Origin: Hexactinellida sp. DTS-2022
Lineage: Eukaryota > Porifera > Hexactinellida
Length of the DNA: 64,000 nucleotides
Reading direction: 5' to 3'
NCBI GenBank assembly: GCA_028753945.1
Contig: JAPNXP010000007.1
Coordinates: 4,402,001 to 4,466,000 of the forward strand
A program made the position numbers and the translations under genes. A model generated the notes under the pieces. It ran no database searches and was not told the DNA's origin. It was given only the letters and a program-made list of their open reading frames with translations. This document shows positions 1 through 12,065 of this stretch, piece after piece. Position 1 is the first letter of the stretch. Each line of letters starts with the position of its first letter.

Positions 1-870
1 TTGTGCAATTTTGAACAATAAATGGTTTCGTTAAGTTGAAGCACATATTATTGAGTGCATAGCCTATTTTAATGGTTACAACTTGATACATGTATAATGT
101 ATATGGGGACCAAATTATTGAGGCCCTGTCACGTCAAAATTGGTCCGAGTCAAAACTACGTAGTTCGGCCGGACTAATTTTGGCCGACAAAATTGGTCCG
201 GCCGGACTAATTATAAATATTACTAGAATAAATAGTGGTACTACTACTACATTAATATATAGATATTGATTATCCTATGCAAGTTCGCACTAGTGGGATC
301 TGTTGTAACAACTTTAATACGATCTAACAATAATAATATATATTCATGTGCAAGAGATCTAGGCCGGCCCTATTTTGGCTGGTAGGACCAGTTTTAGCCT
401 GCTAAAATTGGTCCCGGGTCATTTTTCGGTGAACCATATTGATTCGTCGGATAGTTTTGGCCCGGACCAAATTTCCGTGACAGTCCCACCACGCTCGGAT
501 TGCTCTATTGGAGTCGACTCCCCAATCTCAAGTGAGGGGCGAGCGAGAATAACTTTTATTTGATTATCATTCAGGCGCGTAAATTTGTAAGGAATCTTTT
601 ATTGAGAGATGCTAAATTGAGAAAAATTGAGAGATGGTCTCATAGACTTCATACAAATTGAATATCTTAGGCTCGTGTTTTAGCTTCGGAGAATTTTTTT
701 CCGTCAAAAGAAAAGAACTAAATTCGCCCCAATATTTTTACAAATAGAGCCCCTGCACAGCTCTGCCCATCAACAGAGAACGGACATCTAACATTGACAG
801 CGAAGAATTAGTGGACAGCTTTGTGAGTCTCTCGGATAGGTGAATGGAGTTGACTCATAAATTAGGTGTA
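1..870. other. Gene-free AT-rich stretch with GGCCGG-containing repeats
   Basis: No convincing exon. Between about 125 and 480 several degenerate segments resemble each other around a (TTGG)CCGGAC core, for example near 170-205 and 365-475. Similar core words recur at about 4827 and 5370. Short open frames here lack codon structure and splice context. Confidence 0.5.
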
Positions 871-1150
871 CAGATACTGTGACGTGTGGAGGCGGTACCA
901 ACCGTTTAAGGTCACTCACTCCCAGGAGGTCTAGGTGCTGCTGGAGCGGTAAGAGATACGCGCGAGAGAGCAGGCCTAGGTGTGCGCCGACAGATGGAAG
1001 TTGTTCCCATCTGGACGTTGGTCGGGCACAACGGTCGCAGGTAAACGTACCAAGGGTAAAGGACTGGATCATCCTCCTGATGAGGTCTCTGGAAGGCCGA
1101 AACCCTGAGAGGTTGGTGACACCTCTTGGATCATTGGAGCTAACGTGATG
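870..1150 (+). other. GC-rich block of unknown origin with a hammerhead-like core
   Basis: This block is clearly richer in G and C than its surroundings and is open on both strands (89 codons plus, 136 codons minus), which a high-GC block produces easily. I do not recognise the translations. Positions 1077-1114 fit a hammerhead ribozyme core: CTGATGA (1077-1083), a four-pair stem GGTC/GGCC (1084-1087 with 1095-1098), GAAA (1099-1102), then CC/GG pairing with a final T-T (1103-1114). Stem I is weak. It could be the end of a retroelement. Confidence 0.25.
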
Positions 1151-1599
1151 GCAGCACGATCCAAAAAGGTCCCAAACCTTCCATGACATTTGGTGCATTG
1201 ACCTAAAATGTCATGTCTTAATTATAACCTTCTTAATTATGAATTTTTTCTTCCTTCAGGGTTATTAATTAATTATTATTATTAAGCGACTCTAAATCTA
1301 TTAGTTCCTAAATAGGAACTAGATTTAATGGGAGTATTTATCCTGCTACTTCCCCATGTGATTATATTTTCTCTTCAGAATAAAACTGGACATAATTAAT
1401 ATATATGAAACACTACATTTAGATACCTGTTTATAGAATCTCTTTATGATAATGAGAATTACCTCAACAAGTATATTATAATGTATAGTGGAAACTCTGT
1501 GTTCAGGAAACTCACGTCTATTGATAGTTATTATATTAATTGGGTGCTATCTTGCTATTTACTCGTAATATAAACAAGGCACTACAAGGCATGAAGATA

Positions 1600-2300
1600 G
1601 GAGCACTTATATGCCACGGCACTTACACCAATACCGGCAACACGAGCCCTTCGGTCTCGGTCGCTTTACGACGGATCGGTGCTACGCACCTTAAGTTAAC
1701 GGCCGCTGTGCTGCTTACTTCTCACCCTTTCTGCCATATGGATAATGGTAGAAAGGGACGTTATATACATCCCTTAATAAAATTTCCATAGTTTTAACTT
1801 GTTTTTAATATTAGAATTTAATAAATGCGAAATCCGTGTTCAGCATTCTTGTTTACTTATAATACCCGTTGAAAGATAACTTCTAGCTTAATTTGGAATT
1901 TCATCAATTTGTTTACATTTTTTGTAAACAACAACAATAAATATTCATATTAGAAATTTATAAATGCGAAATTCGAAATCAGCACACTTGTTTACCTATT
2001 ACAGTAACTCCGCTTAATAGAGTCACCCTGGGACCAAGTCACTTTGACCCCATTAAGCGGAAATCTATTAACCGTAAATATTTTAAGCCAAAATGTAATT
2101 CCGTATTTTAAATCCTGTGAAATTTTGACCCGATTAAGCAGTGAAATCTATTAACCGGTGGCTCTATTAAGCGGAGTTGACTGTATAACATTTGGAAGTT
2201 AGTTTATATCTCATATATAAATGCGATTTCTATTCCCCCATCACTTTAATACAATCCGGGCAAAGAAACAAACACACAAACACACACAATCGAGATTTAA
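1600..2300 (+). repeat. Dispersed repeat family 1, copy A
   Basis: Shares long near-identical segments with 52195-52870: the block around 1640-1770 (ACGGATCGGTGCTACGCACC, then AACGGCCGCTGTGC) and the tail around 2205-2290 (TTTCTATTCCCCCATCACTT). The second copy is in the same orientation. Copy A contains a small MITE at 2002-2183. No coding capacity is evident. Confidence 0.7.
2002..2183. mobile_element. Pogo/Tigger-type MITE with TA target site
   Basis: The ends are CAGTAACTCCGCTTAATAGA and its inverted counterpart CTATTAAGCGGAGTTGACTG, flanked by TA on both sides. The CAGT...ACTG termini with a TA duplication fit pogo-like members of Tc1/mariner. About 180 bp, non-coding. Confidence 0.75.
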
Positions 2301-3215
2301 TAATATACATTACTTTAAAATAATTAATTAATATAACATACACCGAGAGATTCGCTTTCTCCGCCTGGTTAAAAATAATCTCTCGATATGTTGGTAATTT
2401 ATGTATGGGAGTATCAGCTATTCAGTTTGGATGGGAATCTGAAATTTGTATTCAATGAGGTTAACCACATATTGGAATCCTTTGGAAATGGGATTCCATT
2501 TTGCAGGTAGTCAATCCTAGTATTAAATTTTGGCTCAACTTTTCGGGGGTACAACCAATAATCGGGAGGGTGCCAAAATCTTAGAAGATAATTTTTGGGC
2601 AGTTCAATAAAGTAAATAATATTCTGGGGTTCCTATAAAGGAACACGTAGCTTATACAGGATTGTAAGTAATAAGACAATACCCGCCACACTTTTACTCA
2701 AAAATATAAAAACCCTACGCCTTTGGAGTGTCCGCTCTTCAGAATTTGAAGCGAGCTCATTTAATGTTGTGCTAGAGTTTAGATTGATTCTATTTACAAT
2801 TATACCCCTGATAAGTATAACAAACAGAACATCCATCTATCCGAATTCCTCTTGGAACAAGAAAATAAAATCTGAATTGTAAAGAACTTTCCCAAAGTGA
2901 ACATACATAATTACTGCTAAGCTATTTAGAAGTTATATAATTTCCCTTTCAGATAATACGATGGAACTAGTTATAGTGTGAGCACCAGTGTATAGATTAA
3001 TTGCTCTATTTCACATTATTGTGTTTGGGTGTGGCGACAATATTTTTAAATAAGAGATTTTATTTAGAATATATTTATATTTTGAACTAAATTTGTACTT
3101 GTTTTATTTCATATAATAGCTATAGAAACAGACTTTACTGTAGCATCTAGAATTCCTCAAATACGAACTGATTTTATCTGCTATGCTATAATTCATGCTC
3201 ATTAATATATCCAAG
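2300..3215. other. Unassigned AT-rich DNA
   Basis: I see no supported exon, RNA gene or clear repeat. The reverse-strand open frame at 2633-2836 (67 codons) has no splice context or recognisable domain. Confidence 0.4.
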
Positions 3216-3507
3216 CAGGGGCGGCATACTGGTGTACGGCTGGTGCCACTTTTAAGGATGGACAGCTTTGCAATACCACCTCTATCTGTTCGAAATTAAA
3301 CAATTCATTGATAATTTAATGATTTTTCATACCTATAAACTGTATTTTAGACAGGTTATAACTTGTAAGTATAAATTCCGCCGTAACACTTTATACTGGT
3401 ACGGTGTAACCGGACCACATACAAATACCTGGTGCTGCTTCGCCGGACCACATTTTATAATGTAAATTCCCCGCCGTACCACTTTTCGAAAGGACGTGCC
3501 GCGCCTG
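3216..3507. mobile_element. Probable hAT-like MITE
   Basis: Starts CAGGGGCGGCA and ends TGCCGCGCCTG, an 11-bp imperfect inverted pair, with further inverted similarity inside (GTGTACGGC against GCCGTACCAC). I could not see an 8-bp target duplication in the immediate flanks, so the hAT assignment rests on the termini only. Confidence 0.5.
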
Positions 3508-3690
3508 CAATATTTCATAGAAATTTCTAGAATGGCTGATAAAATATTTTAATGAAATACTGAATAGAACCCGATTAATTTGAGATTAATTGAGGCACAC
3601 ATTCTTTAAAATTAATACTTATTTTCAAAAGCCAGGATGCCATTTCTTGTATTCGATTACACGCGCATTTATTCACATTGTTGTTGTTCT

Positions 3691-3902
3691 TGTACCTATA
3701 GTTTCTAAGCGATCGGGTTGACCGCTGAGCATAACACAACTCAGATGGCAACCCGATCACTTTGAAACAACTGTGGCATCATAATGTGTTTGTGTGTCAT
3801 CTCAGTTGTTAACACGCTCCCGTCTCTAAGTGGTCGGGTTGACCCATGAGGATTTCACAATACTCAGACGGCAACCCGATCACTTTGAGTTGAGAGCGTG
3901 TT
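3691..3902 (+). repeat. Left arm of a long inverted-repeat pair
   Basis: About 210 bp found again as its reverse complement at 8312-8523. The arm contains two diverged internal copies of a module with GATCGGGTTGACC... and GGCAACCCGATCACTTTGA, so each arm is itself roughly palindromic. It could be the terminal repeat of a 4.8-kb element or one of two independently inserted MITEs. Confidence 0.75.
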
Positions 3903-6901
3903 CGAATATAGAATGTTAAACTCTCCATAACTTCTCCTTTTATATCTACAGAATTTGGAACCTTATAGTACTATGGCCTAATGCAATAATAATCTGATAA
4001 GCCATTCAACGTAATTTAATACATAAGCATTCCTATAACTCCAATAGTTGATATGCTTCAACTACACTCATTTGAACTGTGGCTTTACAGCACAATAGAT
4101 TTAATTTCAATGGTCTAAATTCACATTCCATCTGCAATAACCTTTACGTAGTTATATTCAGAAACTTGCAAAATATATTTCTGAGGTCCTTAAGATGATT
4201 AAAAGAACAAAATATTTTGTTCCAGTTTAACAATTAAATAAATTCCTGTTTGTCCTGATTTAAATCGGGCTTGCTGAGTGTAATATTAAATAGTTGAATA
4301 TACTGTTAGATTGTACTAAATATTTTTAACTAGGCTAAGTTGTTAATCTCCCCGTATAACGTAGAAACCAATGTTTTAACCGAATTGTTAATATTCGGAG
4401 GTCTACAACGTATTAGGCGTATTAAACATAGAAACACTAAACATTTTAAGCTAGTACGTATCTAAAAGGTGAAAGAGTTTGATGTATAACGGTAAAAAGA
4501 GAGTATCATTACTGTCTCAATAAATCGACTATTGTACATCATTCCCTCAAAAATATATTTGTATGATATAACTTCTGTAACTAAGAAATGTTTGTAATAT
4601 GTAAATCAGGTTCTTTATTACGTATTATAAATTTAAGGCACGAAATGTAGTATCAAAGTGCATGACATCTGTTACCAATCTTGCAATCTTAGAATATCAA
4701 CTATGACGATGTTGACCATTTGGTAACATAATTTCGCACATCATCTCCTTCTGTCAATGTTTTATGTTTGCAAGAGGAGCCTCAAATTACCTTGTGTCAA
4801 TTTGTTGAAACTATGAAAATTTTTGCCCGGCCGGACCAAATTATACCCGCCAACCTATTTGAGTCGTGTCCCTGTACCGGGCTGCAATATTCCCATGTAC
4901 ATTGAACAAAATCCGTGAGACACACCCAAAATTTTTCATCGCCCGCTGCGTTCGCTCGTCTAGGGAATCCCTGTACACTTTTGCTGATAATAATTACACT
5001 AACCAAGACATTGCATTGTGTAAATTTGTGATTAACGCAGAATTAATGTAATATATACCATCATGTTATTATATTTATTAAAGTTGATACAAATAATATT
5101 AATCACTTTGGAAAGGGGGGGAATATAATTGTATAGACTGTACAGGTTAAACCTGTATGCTTGAATAGGAACTGTAAATTTACACAAACAAATGATAAAT
5201 TTTGAGGGTGTAGACATTTTTAGGAATTACGTATTTGCTCTCAGAATCAGAAATTTATCCCAAATAAAAATACTTTTACAAATGTAATAAATCCTGTACG
5301 CCTGTACAGAACTACCAATACAGTATAGGGAATCCTAGTATGGTTGGCAGATATGCTAAAATTTGAATCCGGACCAAATTTGCACACGGAACAAATACCA
5401 CTTAGAATAAATCACACTTGACTTTCCATATTATAATCAACCTGGGTATAACGATCACTTGTACATAAGGTCAATTTGGCTAGTCCCTTGGGTGGTTGTT
5501 ATTAACAAGTAAGGTATATCAGGGGTTGGAAAATGGCTGCCCGCGAAATAATTCTTGGACCGTTGAAAATATTGGTTAGAAATTAGAACCTTTAAATATT
5601 ATCAAAAATGTCTTTCTTATGTAACCCATTGCGCCAAAATTTTAAAATTTTGGATTTTAAAATATAAATTCATAAATACGTAGCATTGCATAAGCACACA
5701 TCACATACTAGTATTTTCAAATTCGATACCTACTTATTTATTTTTTAACAAATGATTTCCGATTACCTATGTTATTTGCAATAAGCCAATAACTGGAAAT
5801 AATTTGTAGTAGAATCAGTGGATATTCGCTAAATATATTCATAAATGGTTATTTAGTGGCCCAACTCAAATATAATTGCTCGAACTCGATATTAATGCTA
5901 TTGGGTTCTTATAATAATATTCAATATTCCTTTAAAAATGAATTATTTATTGAATATACATCATACTCCAACCCCAATTGCAAATCTCATATTTCATTAG
6001 AATATAACATAGTTGTTTCTTCAAATTCGTTCAAGACTTGTCTTCAGTTAAACAATTAAACCAATAACAGCTATTCATAACAAACAATAGGTGATTATTA
6101 TTAGTAATAAGTTTCTGATGTGTCCGTAGCCTTTTTTATTTTGCTTAGGAATTAATAGAATTAAAATTATTTAAATTAAAACACATTAATCTTCCAGTTC
6201 TGTTCTAGATCAGTAATGTCTCTACTATGTCTCGAGTATGTGCTGTGTCCGCATTCCACTGATAGATTGGCATTGCTATGAATATGTTAATAGATAATGT
6301 TTGCGTAGGATCAACTCAGTACATTCCTTTACTTTTAATCAGTAACCAAAATATTCACGTCTCCTAATTAATTACAAACTACTAATGGATTTTAAGAATA
6401 TTCTATCAAAGTTATTTTATTTAATGCATGCAAATGGCTGTATTTCCTCAGCTTTTAATTTTCATAAAGGGAGTAGGATGTCCTTCGTTTATGAATAAAT
6501 TACTATTTAATTGTTCAATAAATTAAATTATCATCAAAAGAGAGTTATTACATAACTTAGGGTGTAGTTACAGCATAGGGCGTATCTATCCAGTTTAATT
6601 AATCTTATGATGATTTAATGTTATTGTACTTTCACTAGTGAGGTATAATCATGGGAGGCAACACTTAGTTTGGGCAATAGTTCCAAGTACTCAATTAATA
6701 TTTCCTATTTGAACCTTAGCATGCTTTGAAAATATTTTGTTTTTACTGCAATTTGTGTGATTAACACACTTGGATCTATTATTCTTATACATTACTGTAT
6801 GCAGTAGGGAGTTAAAATTGTTCTCTTTTAACAGGGGTGCTAAAATCGTTCCTTGGCCTGCTCAGATATAATCATAGCAAATTGAGATTTAAAACTATAT
6901 A

Positions 6902-7601
6902 CAGTGGAGTTGCTTTATTAGCAATTCGGATTTTATTGCAAAAATAGTTGCGAATAGGCGGAATTCCTAATAGGGGAATTTTCTTTAAAATAGTAAAAGA
7001 TGATTTTACGTAGTAAGTCGTGATTATCATGCTCTTAATTAATATAGTAAGTACTAGAAATAATAATGAAAATACACATTATCATCCTCCTCATGGTATT
7101 TCTTGATCAGCTACTGGTTTCAGAAGAGCGTACATTTTTCCTGGATGATGGTGAAAAGGGCAATGGACCCGGAAAGGTATATAACAGAGACCCCACTTTG
7201 GATAGTAAAACATTTTGAAATAAATATATAAATAATTTAAAAATATTTTAAAGTATTGAAATTATGAGAGCATATATTTATTGAGGAAGTTTATTAAGTC
7301 AGATGATCAACCTAAATATGTCGACACAATACGCATCTGTACGTGCTAATTTTTAGTGTTAATCATAATAATTATACTTTTTTTGTTTGTCAATTTGCAA
7401 CTTTTTGCTGCTTGGGGAACACATCTACAACACTTGGCACAAGAAAATAGGTTGCTAATAAATGAATATTGTTATTAAGCGAGTTGCTAATAGGGGAACT
7501 CGACTTTATAGAATTTCCCATCTTTTTGATCGGGACCTGTAAATAGGTTGCTAATAGAACAATGTGCTAATAGGGGCTTTGTTAATAAAGCAACTCCTCT
7601 G
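6902..7601. mobile_element. 700-bp pogo-type MITE carrying an internal open segment
   Basis: Ends are CAGTGGAGTTGCTTTATTAG and its inverted counterpart AATAAAGCAACTCCTCTG, with TA on both sides. The motif TTGCTAATAGGGG is repeated several times near the right end. The middle (about 7020-7440) has no inverted symmetry and includes an ATG frame with a signal-peptide-like start, as if host sequence had been captured. Confidence 0.65.
7066..7218 (+). CDS. Small signal-peptide-like exon or ORF inside a MITE
   Basis: A 50-codon frame begins MKIHIIILLMVFLDQLLVSE, a classic short basic start followed by a hydrophobic run and a polar cleavage-like region, then reads into a Gly/Asp-rich segment. An AAG|GTATAT at about 7174-7181 would be an acceptable splice donor, so this may be a first exon rather than a complete gene. 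It is internal to the pogo-type MITE. No downstream exon could be assigned and expression is unknown. Confidence 0.35.
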   Translation: MKIHIIILLMVFLDQLLVSEERTFFLDDGEKGNGPGKVYNRDPTLDSKTF

Positions 7602-7828
7602 TATTTAAATTATTATAATACGAATTTATTATTATCTAATAAATTATTGATAGTAAAGTAACAGATTACATATAGATTAAATTTAACTATAGATAAGTTG
7701 TAATTTTAATTTTACACATGAATTAGAAAAAGCGTAGGTAGTTCAATGTCCCGGTAATTCTTATCCTACCTATTAGAAGGTAGAAAATATTGTTACGTTT
7801 AATTAATTGCATTGTACCGACTTCTATT

Positions 7829-8053
7829 TCATGACCAATCAATAAGACAATAGAGTGTACATGGTTGGAAGGATTCCAGACATAAAATAATATTAAAACC
7901 ATTCTCCACTAGAACTTCATAGAACAATCCTAAATGTTTGGAATGTGCAATCGTATTTTGTGGAGTTTGTGGTATGAATTCCTTTAACAAATTTAAGTTA
8001 CTATTAAATGGATCTTGATCGTCTATTAAATCGTCAATAGGAATTTCAGACAT
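7829..8053 (-). CDS. Unrecognised 74-codon ORF, low confidence
   Basis: Reverse-strand frame starting MSEIPIDDLIDDQDPF, acidic at the start and then mixed. A piece of its middle (GTGGTATGAATTCCTT) recurs about 100 bp away near 8066-8081, suggesting local duplication. No domain is recognised and no splice partner was found. It may be a remnant exon of the surrounding 4.8-kb interval or chance. Confidence 0.15.
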   Translation of the reverse strand: MSEIPIDDLIDDQDPFNSNLNLLKEFIPQTPQNTIAHSKHLGLFYEVLVENGFNIILCLESFQPCTLYCLIDWS

Positions 8054-8311
8054 TATTTATTGAATTTGTGGTATGAATTCCTTAAATAATTTATGTTGCT
8101 AAAATATGGATTCTTAGTTATTAAAGCCAGTATAGTCAATTTGCATAGTTTCCATTGATTGCTTAGGAATGCTGAAATAATATATTACCAATTAACCAAC
8201 TGATAACCAATTAGATGCATTCCTGATTTCATAAGAGGTTACTAGGAATAATATTGCATTTAGAATAATATAAAAGTAGAAAGTTTATTCAATTAATCAG
8301 TTAAATTTACC

Positions 8312-8523
8312 AACACGCTCTCAACTCAAAGTGATCGGGTTGCCTTTTGAGTATTGTGAAATCCTCATGGGTCAACCCGACCACTTAGAGACGGGAGCGT
8401 GTTAAGAACTGAGATGACACACAAACACATTATGATGCCACAGTTGTTTCAAAGTGATCGGGTTGCCATCTGAGTTGTGTTATGCTCAGCGGTCAACCCG
8501 ATCGCTTAGAAACCATAGGTACA
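8312..8523 (-). repeat. Right arm of the long inverted-repeat pair
   Basis: Reverse complement of 3691-3902 with a few substitutions (for example CCTTTTGAG here against the complement of CTCAGACGG there). The outer edge is followed by ACAACC at 8521-8526. Confidence 0.75.
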
Positions 8524-8639
8524 ACCATGGATTAACGAACTAGGTCTAACTCACGAAGATTAATATTAGGGGCATACCACTATTCTACCAAGAGGCGGCG
8601 CCAGGATTTCGGCAGGGGAGAGGGGGCTCAAATAGAAAC

Positions 8640-8870
8640 ATGTACAATAATGATGCGGACATGTTGGTCACATCACATTATTAATATGCTTACTCATTAC
8701 CGCATGATGATGTAATCTTTAAAGTTCAAAGTCTAATTTGACTATTTTATGACTATTTACGCTATACAACATGACCAACCGCAAAGCGGTTGGTGTATGG
8801 CTGTTTTCTGTTTCAAAGCGACCTAACAAGCGAAGCGCGCTTGTCCTTCCTTAAAATGTCGACTTTTGCT
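8640..8870 (+). repeat. Diverged fragment of the foldback family
   Basis: Contains ATGATGCGGACA, TATGCTTACTCAT, GCATGATGA and CAACCGCAAAGCGGTTGG in the same order as the foldback elements at 12066-12992 and 58123-59847. It lacks their outer arms. Confidence 0.65.
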
Positions 8871-9293
8871 AATGTATATACACTGAAACCTCCCTTATCC
8901 GGCAACTGTCGTCCGTAGGGTGCCCGTAACTAGGAATTTCCAGGATTTCAGAAAAAAACAATAGTTAGTGCATGTGTAATCCCAAAGTGTATAATCCACA
9001 CTTTCTAGATTCGTTCAAATATCAAAAACTGATGTTTTAAACGGGTTATGGATAAATTATTATATAACTTAGTCATTAATTAGCATTATTAATTGATAAA
9101 TAAATGCATATAGCTTGGCTTTATGCAAATAAATGAGCCCGTGTCTGAGAGGTCCGGATTTCGGAGGTTTGAGCGTATATATTTTACTTTTAAATTTTGC
9201 ATTATTCATCTACGTTGCTGGTGATTATAGCCAGTTTAGTGGTGGATGATGGCCTACTAATCCAGAATGACAGTAGTTATTGTTTAGTGCAGA

Positions 9294-9365
9294 GGTTCTC
9301 AACAGCGGGGTCGCGATTCTATGTGGGGTCGCCATAAATATTTCATGGGGTCGTCGAATAATTTC
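9294..9365 (+). mobile_element. Possible hAT terminus (partial)
   Basis: CAGAGGTTCTCAACAGCGGG followed by GTCGCGATT resembles the CAG-rNGGTTCTCAA termini common in hAT elements. No partner terminus or target duplication was found, so this is a fragment at best. Confidence 0.3.
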
Positions 9366-9511
9366 TTGAGGTCTTAATGTCACCAATATTAATGACATTT
9401 TATCAGATTCCTTATTTGGAACTCAATTAATGTAACTGAAACTCCGTTAAATGGGCATTTTTACGTGATTATACCCCATAAGCCGAGTAAAACACAATAT
9501 GAAGCTTGTAG

Positions 9512-9910
9512 CAGTGGCGGCGTTAGAGGGGGCGCAAGGGGCGCAGAATTTTAGGCAATAATTATACGTTAAAATTTGGACTGTTGGACGTCACTTCTAA
9601 GTATTTTAGATGAGAAAAAAACTTGGTTAATGATTCAGAAATAATAGTATAATAAACTTTCATATAATAACTTTATAATAACTTCTAAACTTCAATAATG
9701 AATATTAGAAACTAAGGCATTCGTTACATAGGGTTTGTATTAAGTTGAGTTCGCTTATTATGAAGTCTCTCCATTATGGACACAATTTTTGGACCCTTGA
9801 ATGTTCATAATAAAATAACCTGACTGTATAAATAATATTCCACCTCCCGCACCTTTTTCGTGATAAATTCGTGATAAAAAACTAGGGGCCCCCCATCAAC
9901 GACGCCTATG
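9512..9910. mobile_element. Probable GC-tipped MITE
   Basis: Left end CAGTGGCGGCGTTAGAGGGG; right end reads, on the other strand, CATAGGCGTCGTTGATGGGG. The resemblance of the tips marks an imperfect TIR. The interior is AT-rich and non-coding. No 8-bp duplication was seen. Confidence 0.45.
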
Positions 9911-10126
9911 AATCAGGATGATATACAAGTAATTTATTTTATGTAGCCTAAAAGGGACAATTCAATTTTGTTTTTAAACAAATGGTGAAATTCATAATGA
10001 ACTAGAGGCTAGCTTACAACAGGTATAATGGGTAAATGGATATGCTGATTTGGAAATTGACATTTTTTAAATTTTAGAATTTGAATAAATATTCATATTC
10101 ATTGTTGTTTACTATCGTATATTACA

Positions 10127-11308
10127 GGGCCGTCGAGAGGGGGGGGTAGGCGGGTTAATTACCCCGGGGCCCGGGGCCCGAGAGGGCCCGAGAAATTCTG
10201 TCTGTGAAGGTATACATGGGCTTTATAGGCTCTATTAGGTAGACAAGTCAAGGTAAATACAGACATCGCTGGGTAGAGTAATACCTTGGTTATTTAATCC
10301 TTCCTAGAAACCCGGTCCTGACTTACTTTGTAACAGTTATATAATTTTCCATAACTAACTCAGGTACGGGATCCGATCCAAACGACAGCCACGCGTAAAT
10401 AGGCTAACACAGGCTTTTACCCAGGAAAATCTTTCTCCGCGCCTAGATTAAGTTTGAGCTCGCTCACAAGCGCCTAAAATACTCAATTTGTATAACGCTA
10501 TGGTAGCACCTCTCGATTTTCGAGCACCTAAAAATTTTTCTTTCAAATTAAGCGCCTAGACAGGGCCGTAGGAGCAGGTGCGGCCATGGCCGCACCAATA
10601 ATTTTAGTGACCACACAAATATTCGGGAACACATTTAAGTCACCGACAATTATAGGAGCGGCATAATGGTATTGGTAAACACAACTGCGTGCTGCTGCCA
10701 CCGCCAAACTGTTCGTAACCATTATTATAATATCGTATTTGTAACCATTAGATTCTTTTCCAAGTAGCAACTCTTGCTACTCTTCAATAAAGACTATAAA
10801 ATTTTATTAGTATTATTGAATTTATGAATTTCCCTTAGTGGAGTAACTAAAAACATAGAGTCTAAGCGCGTATAAAGAAGAAAAGATTCATGTATGTTTA
10901 TAATAAATATGGTTACGTCACTGTGCCGCACCAATAAATGTTGGCGTGCTACGGGCCTGCTAGAGGCGCGTCGCGCACGCCTGGATGATAACCTGGCTAA
11001 CAACCTTTTTGTTTCTTTCACTGTTTAGAACAATAAGTCACAAACTGTGATGTCCTCTTATTAACATAAATCTGGTGCCAAAATAAATTGTATATCATAA
11101 ACTCTATAGCTATATAGCTAAAGGTTATTTGAAGATTCCTAAAAATATGAGTTAATAGGATTTAATTTATTTAATAATTAAAATATATATAATACGAATG
11201 CGATAGTTTGCGTTTAGTTTATTCACTTCACGATAACGGAAAAAAATATCAGAGGGGGCCCGAACCCAAAATTTTGACCCGGGGCCCGCTCGCGCTCTCG
11301 ACGGCCCT
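10127..11308. mobile_element. hAT-like non-autonomous element
   Basis: Termini CAGGGCCGTCGAGAG (left) and CTCTCGACGGCCCTG (right) are a perfect 15-bp inverted pair. The flanks carry CGTATATTA and CGTATATAC, a near match to a hAT target duplication. It contains the smaller element at 10561-10959. No transposase frame was found. Confidence 0.7.
10561..10959. mobile_element. Nested hAT-like MITE
   Basis: Left tip CAGGGCCGTAGGAGCAGG; right tip, complemented, CAGGCCCGTAGCACGC. Both ends carry GGTGCGGC / GCCGCACCAATAA internally. The bases CTAGA lie on both outer flanks. The element sits inside 10127-11308. Confidence 0.6.
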
Positions 11309-11545
11309 GCGTATATACGTAATAATATATTCGTATTTGTTTGAATGTTCAGAAGTGGTTGATTCTCAGCTGGGGGCTCAAAGTTCTCCAGAGGGCTCAG
11401 CCCCCCTAGCCCCCTCAAAGCTACGGGCCTGGATTATACCCGGGTATGAAGTGGGCTAGCCCACAATATACCCCCCTACCCTAAATTATGCCCGTGTGGA
11501 TACCATCTGGGCTAAGACAGAAAAATAAAAATAAATAAATTACAA
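11300..11545. repeat. Element tip and TATACCC palindrome
   Basis: A GC-rich tip reading, on the reverse strand, CAGGCCCGTAGCTTTGAGGG starts at about 11431 and points left; its partner is unknown. It is followed by GATTATACCCGGGTATGAAG with CCCACAATATACCCCCC, which recurs as a palindromic repeat at about 63530-63680. Confidence 0.5.
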
Positions 11546-12065
11546 GAATTTTGCAACCCCAGCAAATACTACAGAAAAATACTACTAGCTATAATGACAG
11601 CTCAATTTTGACAGGTAACAGTTCTAAAGTAAAAGGTGTATTGGGTTTGTAAAACAGTTGATTAGAAGTTAGAACCAAAATAGCCAAAATAACTAGGAAT
11701 ATTCTATAAGGTGTAACTACTAGATTACTAACAGTCCATTTCAGTCATGCGTACAGGATTCCTGTACACAACAGGGATTTCAACCATTTTGGTTGCTCTG
11801 CCCAAGCGTACAGGGATGTATTAAATTTATATATGGATTACTAGTTTGGAAACGAAACATTATTGATTGTCTGTCGAATAATATCTAAAAATGCCTAAAC
11901 CATAAAAATGTAGCAGTTTGTTTTCTGTAAACTAATACCATATTCAAGCGTACAGGGATTCCCAGTACAGTCTATATACTTCAATATTTTCTCCGTTCGT
12001 AAGTGATTATTTTGATTTATGTCAAACTTAATAATAATAAATAACATGATCATATATCTTGACAC

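Larger units (their letters stand above)
3691..8523. mobile_element. Candidate 4.8-kb element bounded by 210-bp inverted repeats
   Basis: The outermost matching bases are TGTACCTATAGTTTCTAAG on the left and its complement at about 8503-8523 on the right. No transposase-like coding was found inside; the largest frames are 60-75 codons. Either a non-autonomous element with long TIRs or two solo copies in opposite orientation. A 700-bp pogo-type MITE (6902-7601) lies inside. Confidence 0.4.

Noticed and set aside
1540-1791. 83-codon frame
   Set aside because: Falls in a dispersed repeat with a second copy at 52195 in which the frame is not kept.
10543-11021. Two 75-codon reverse frames
   Set aside because: Lie within nested hAT-like elements and start at element tips; no domain.
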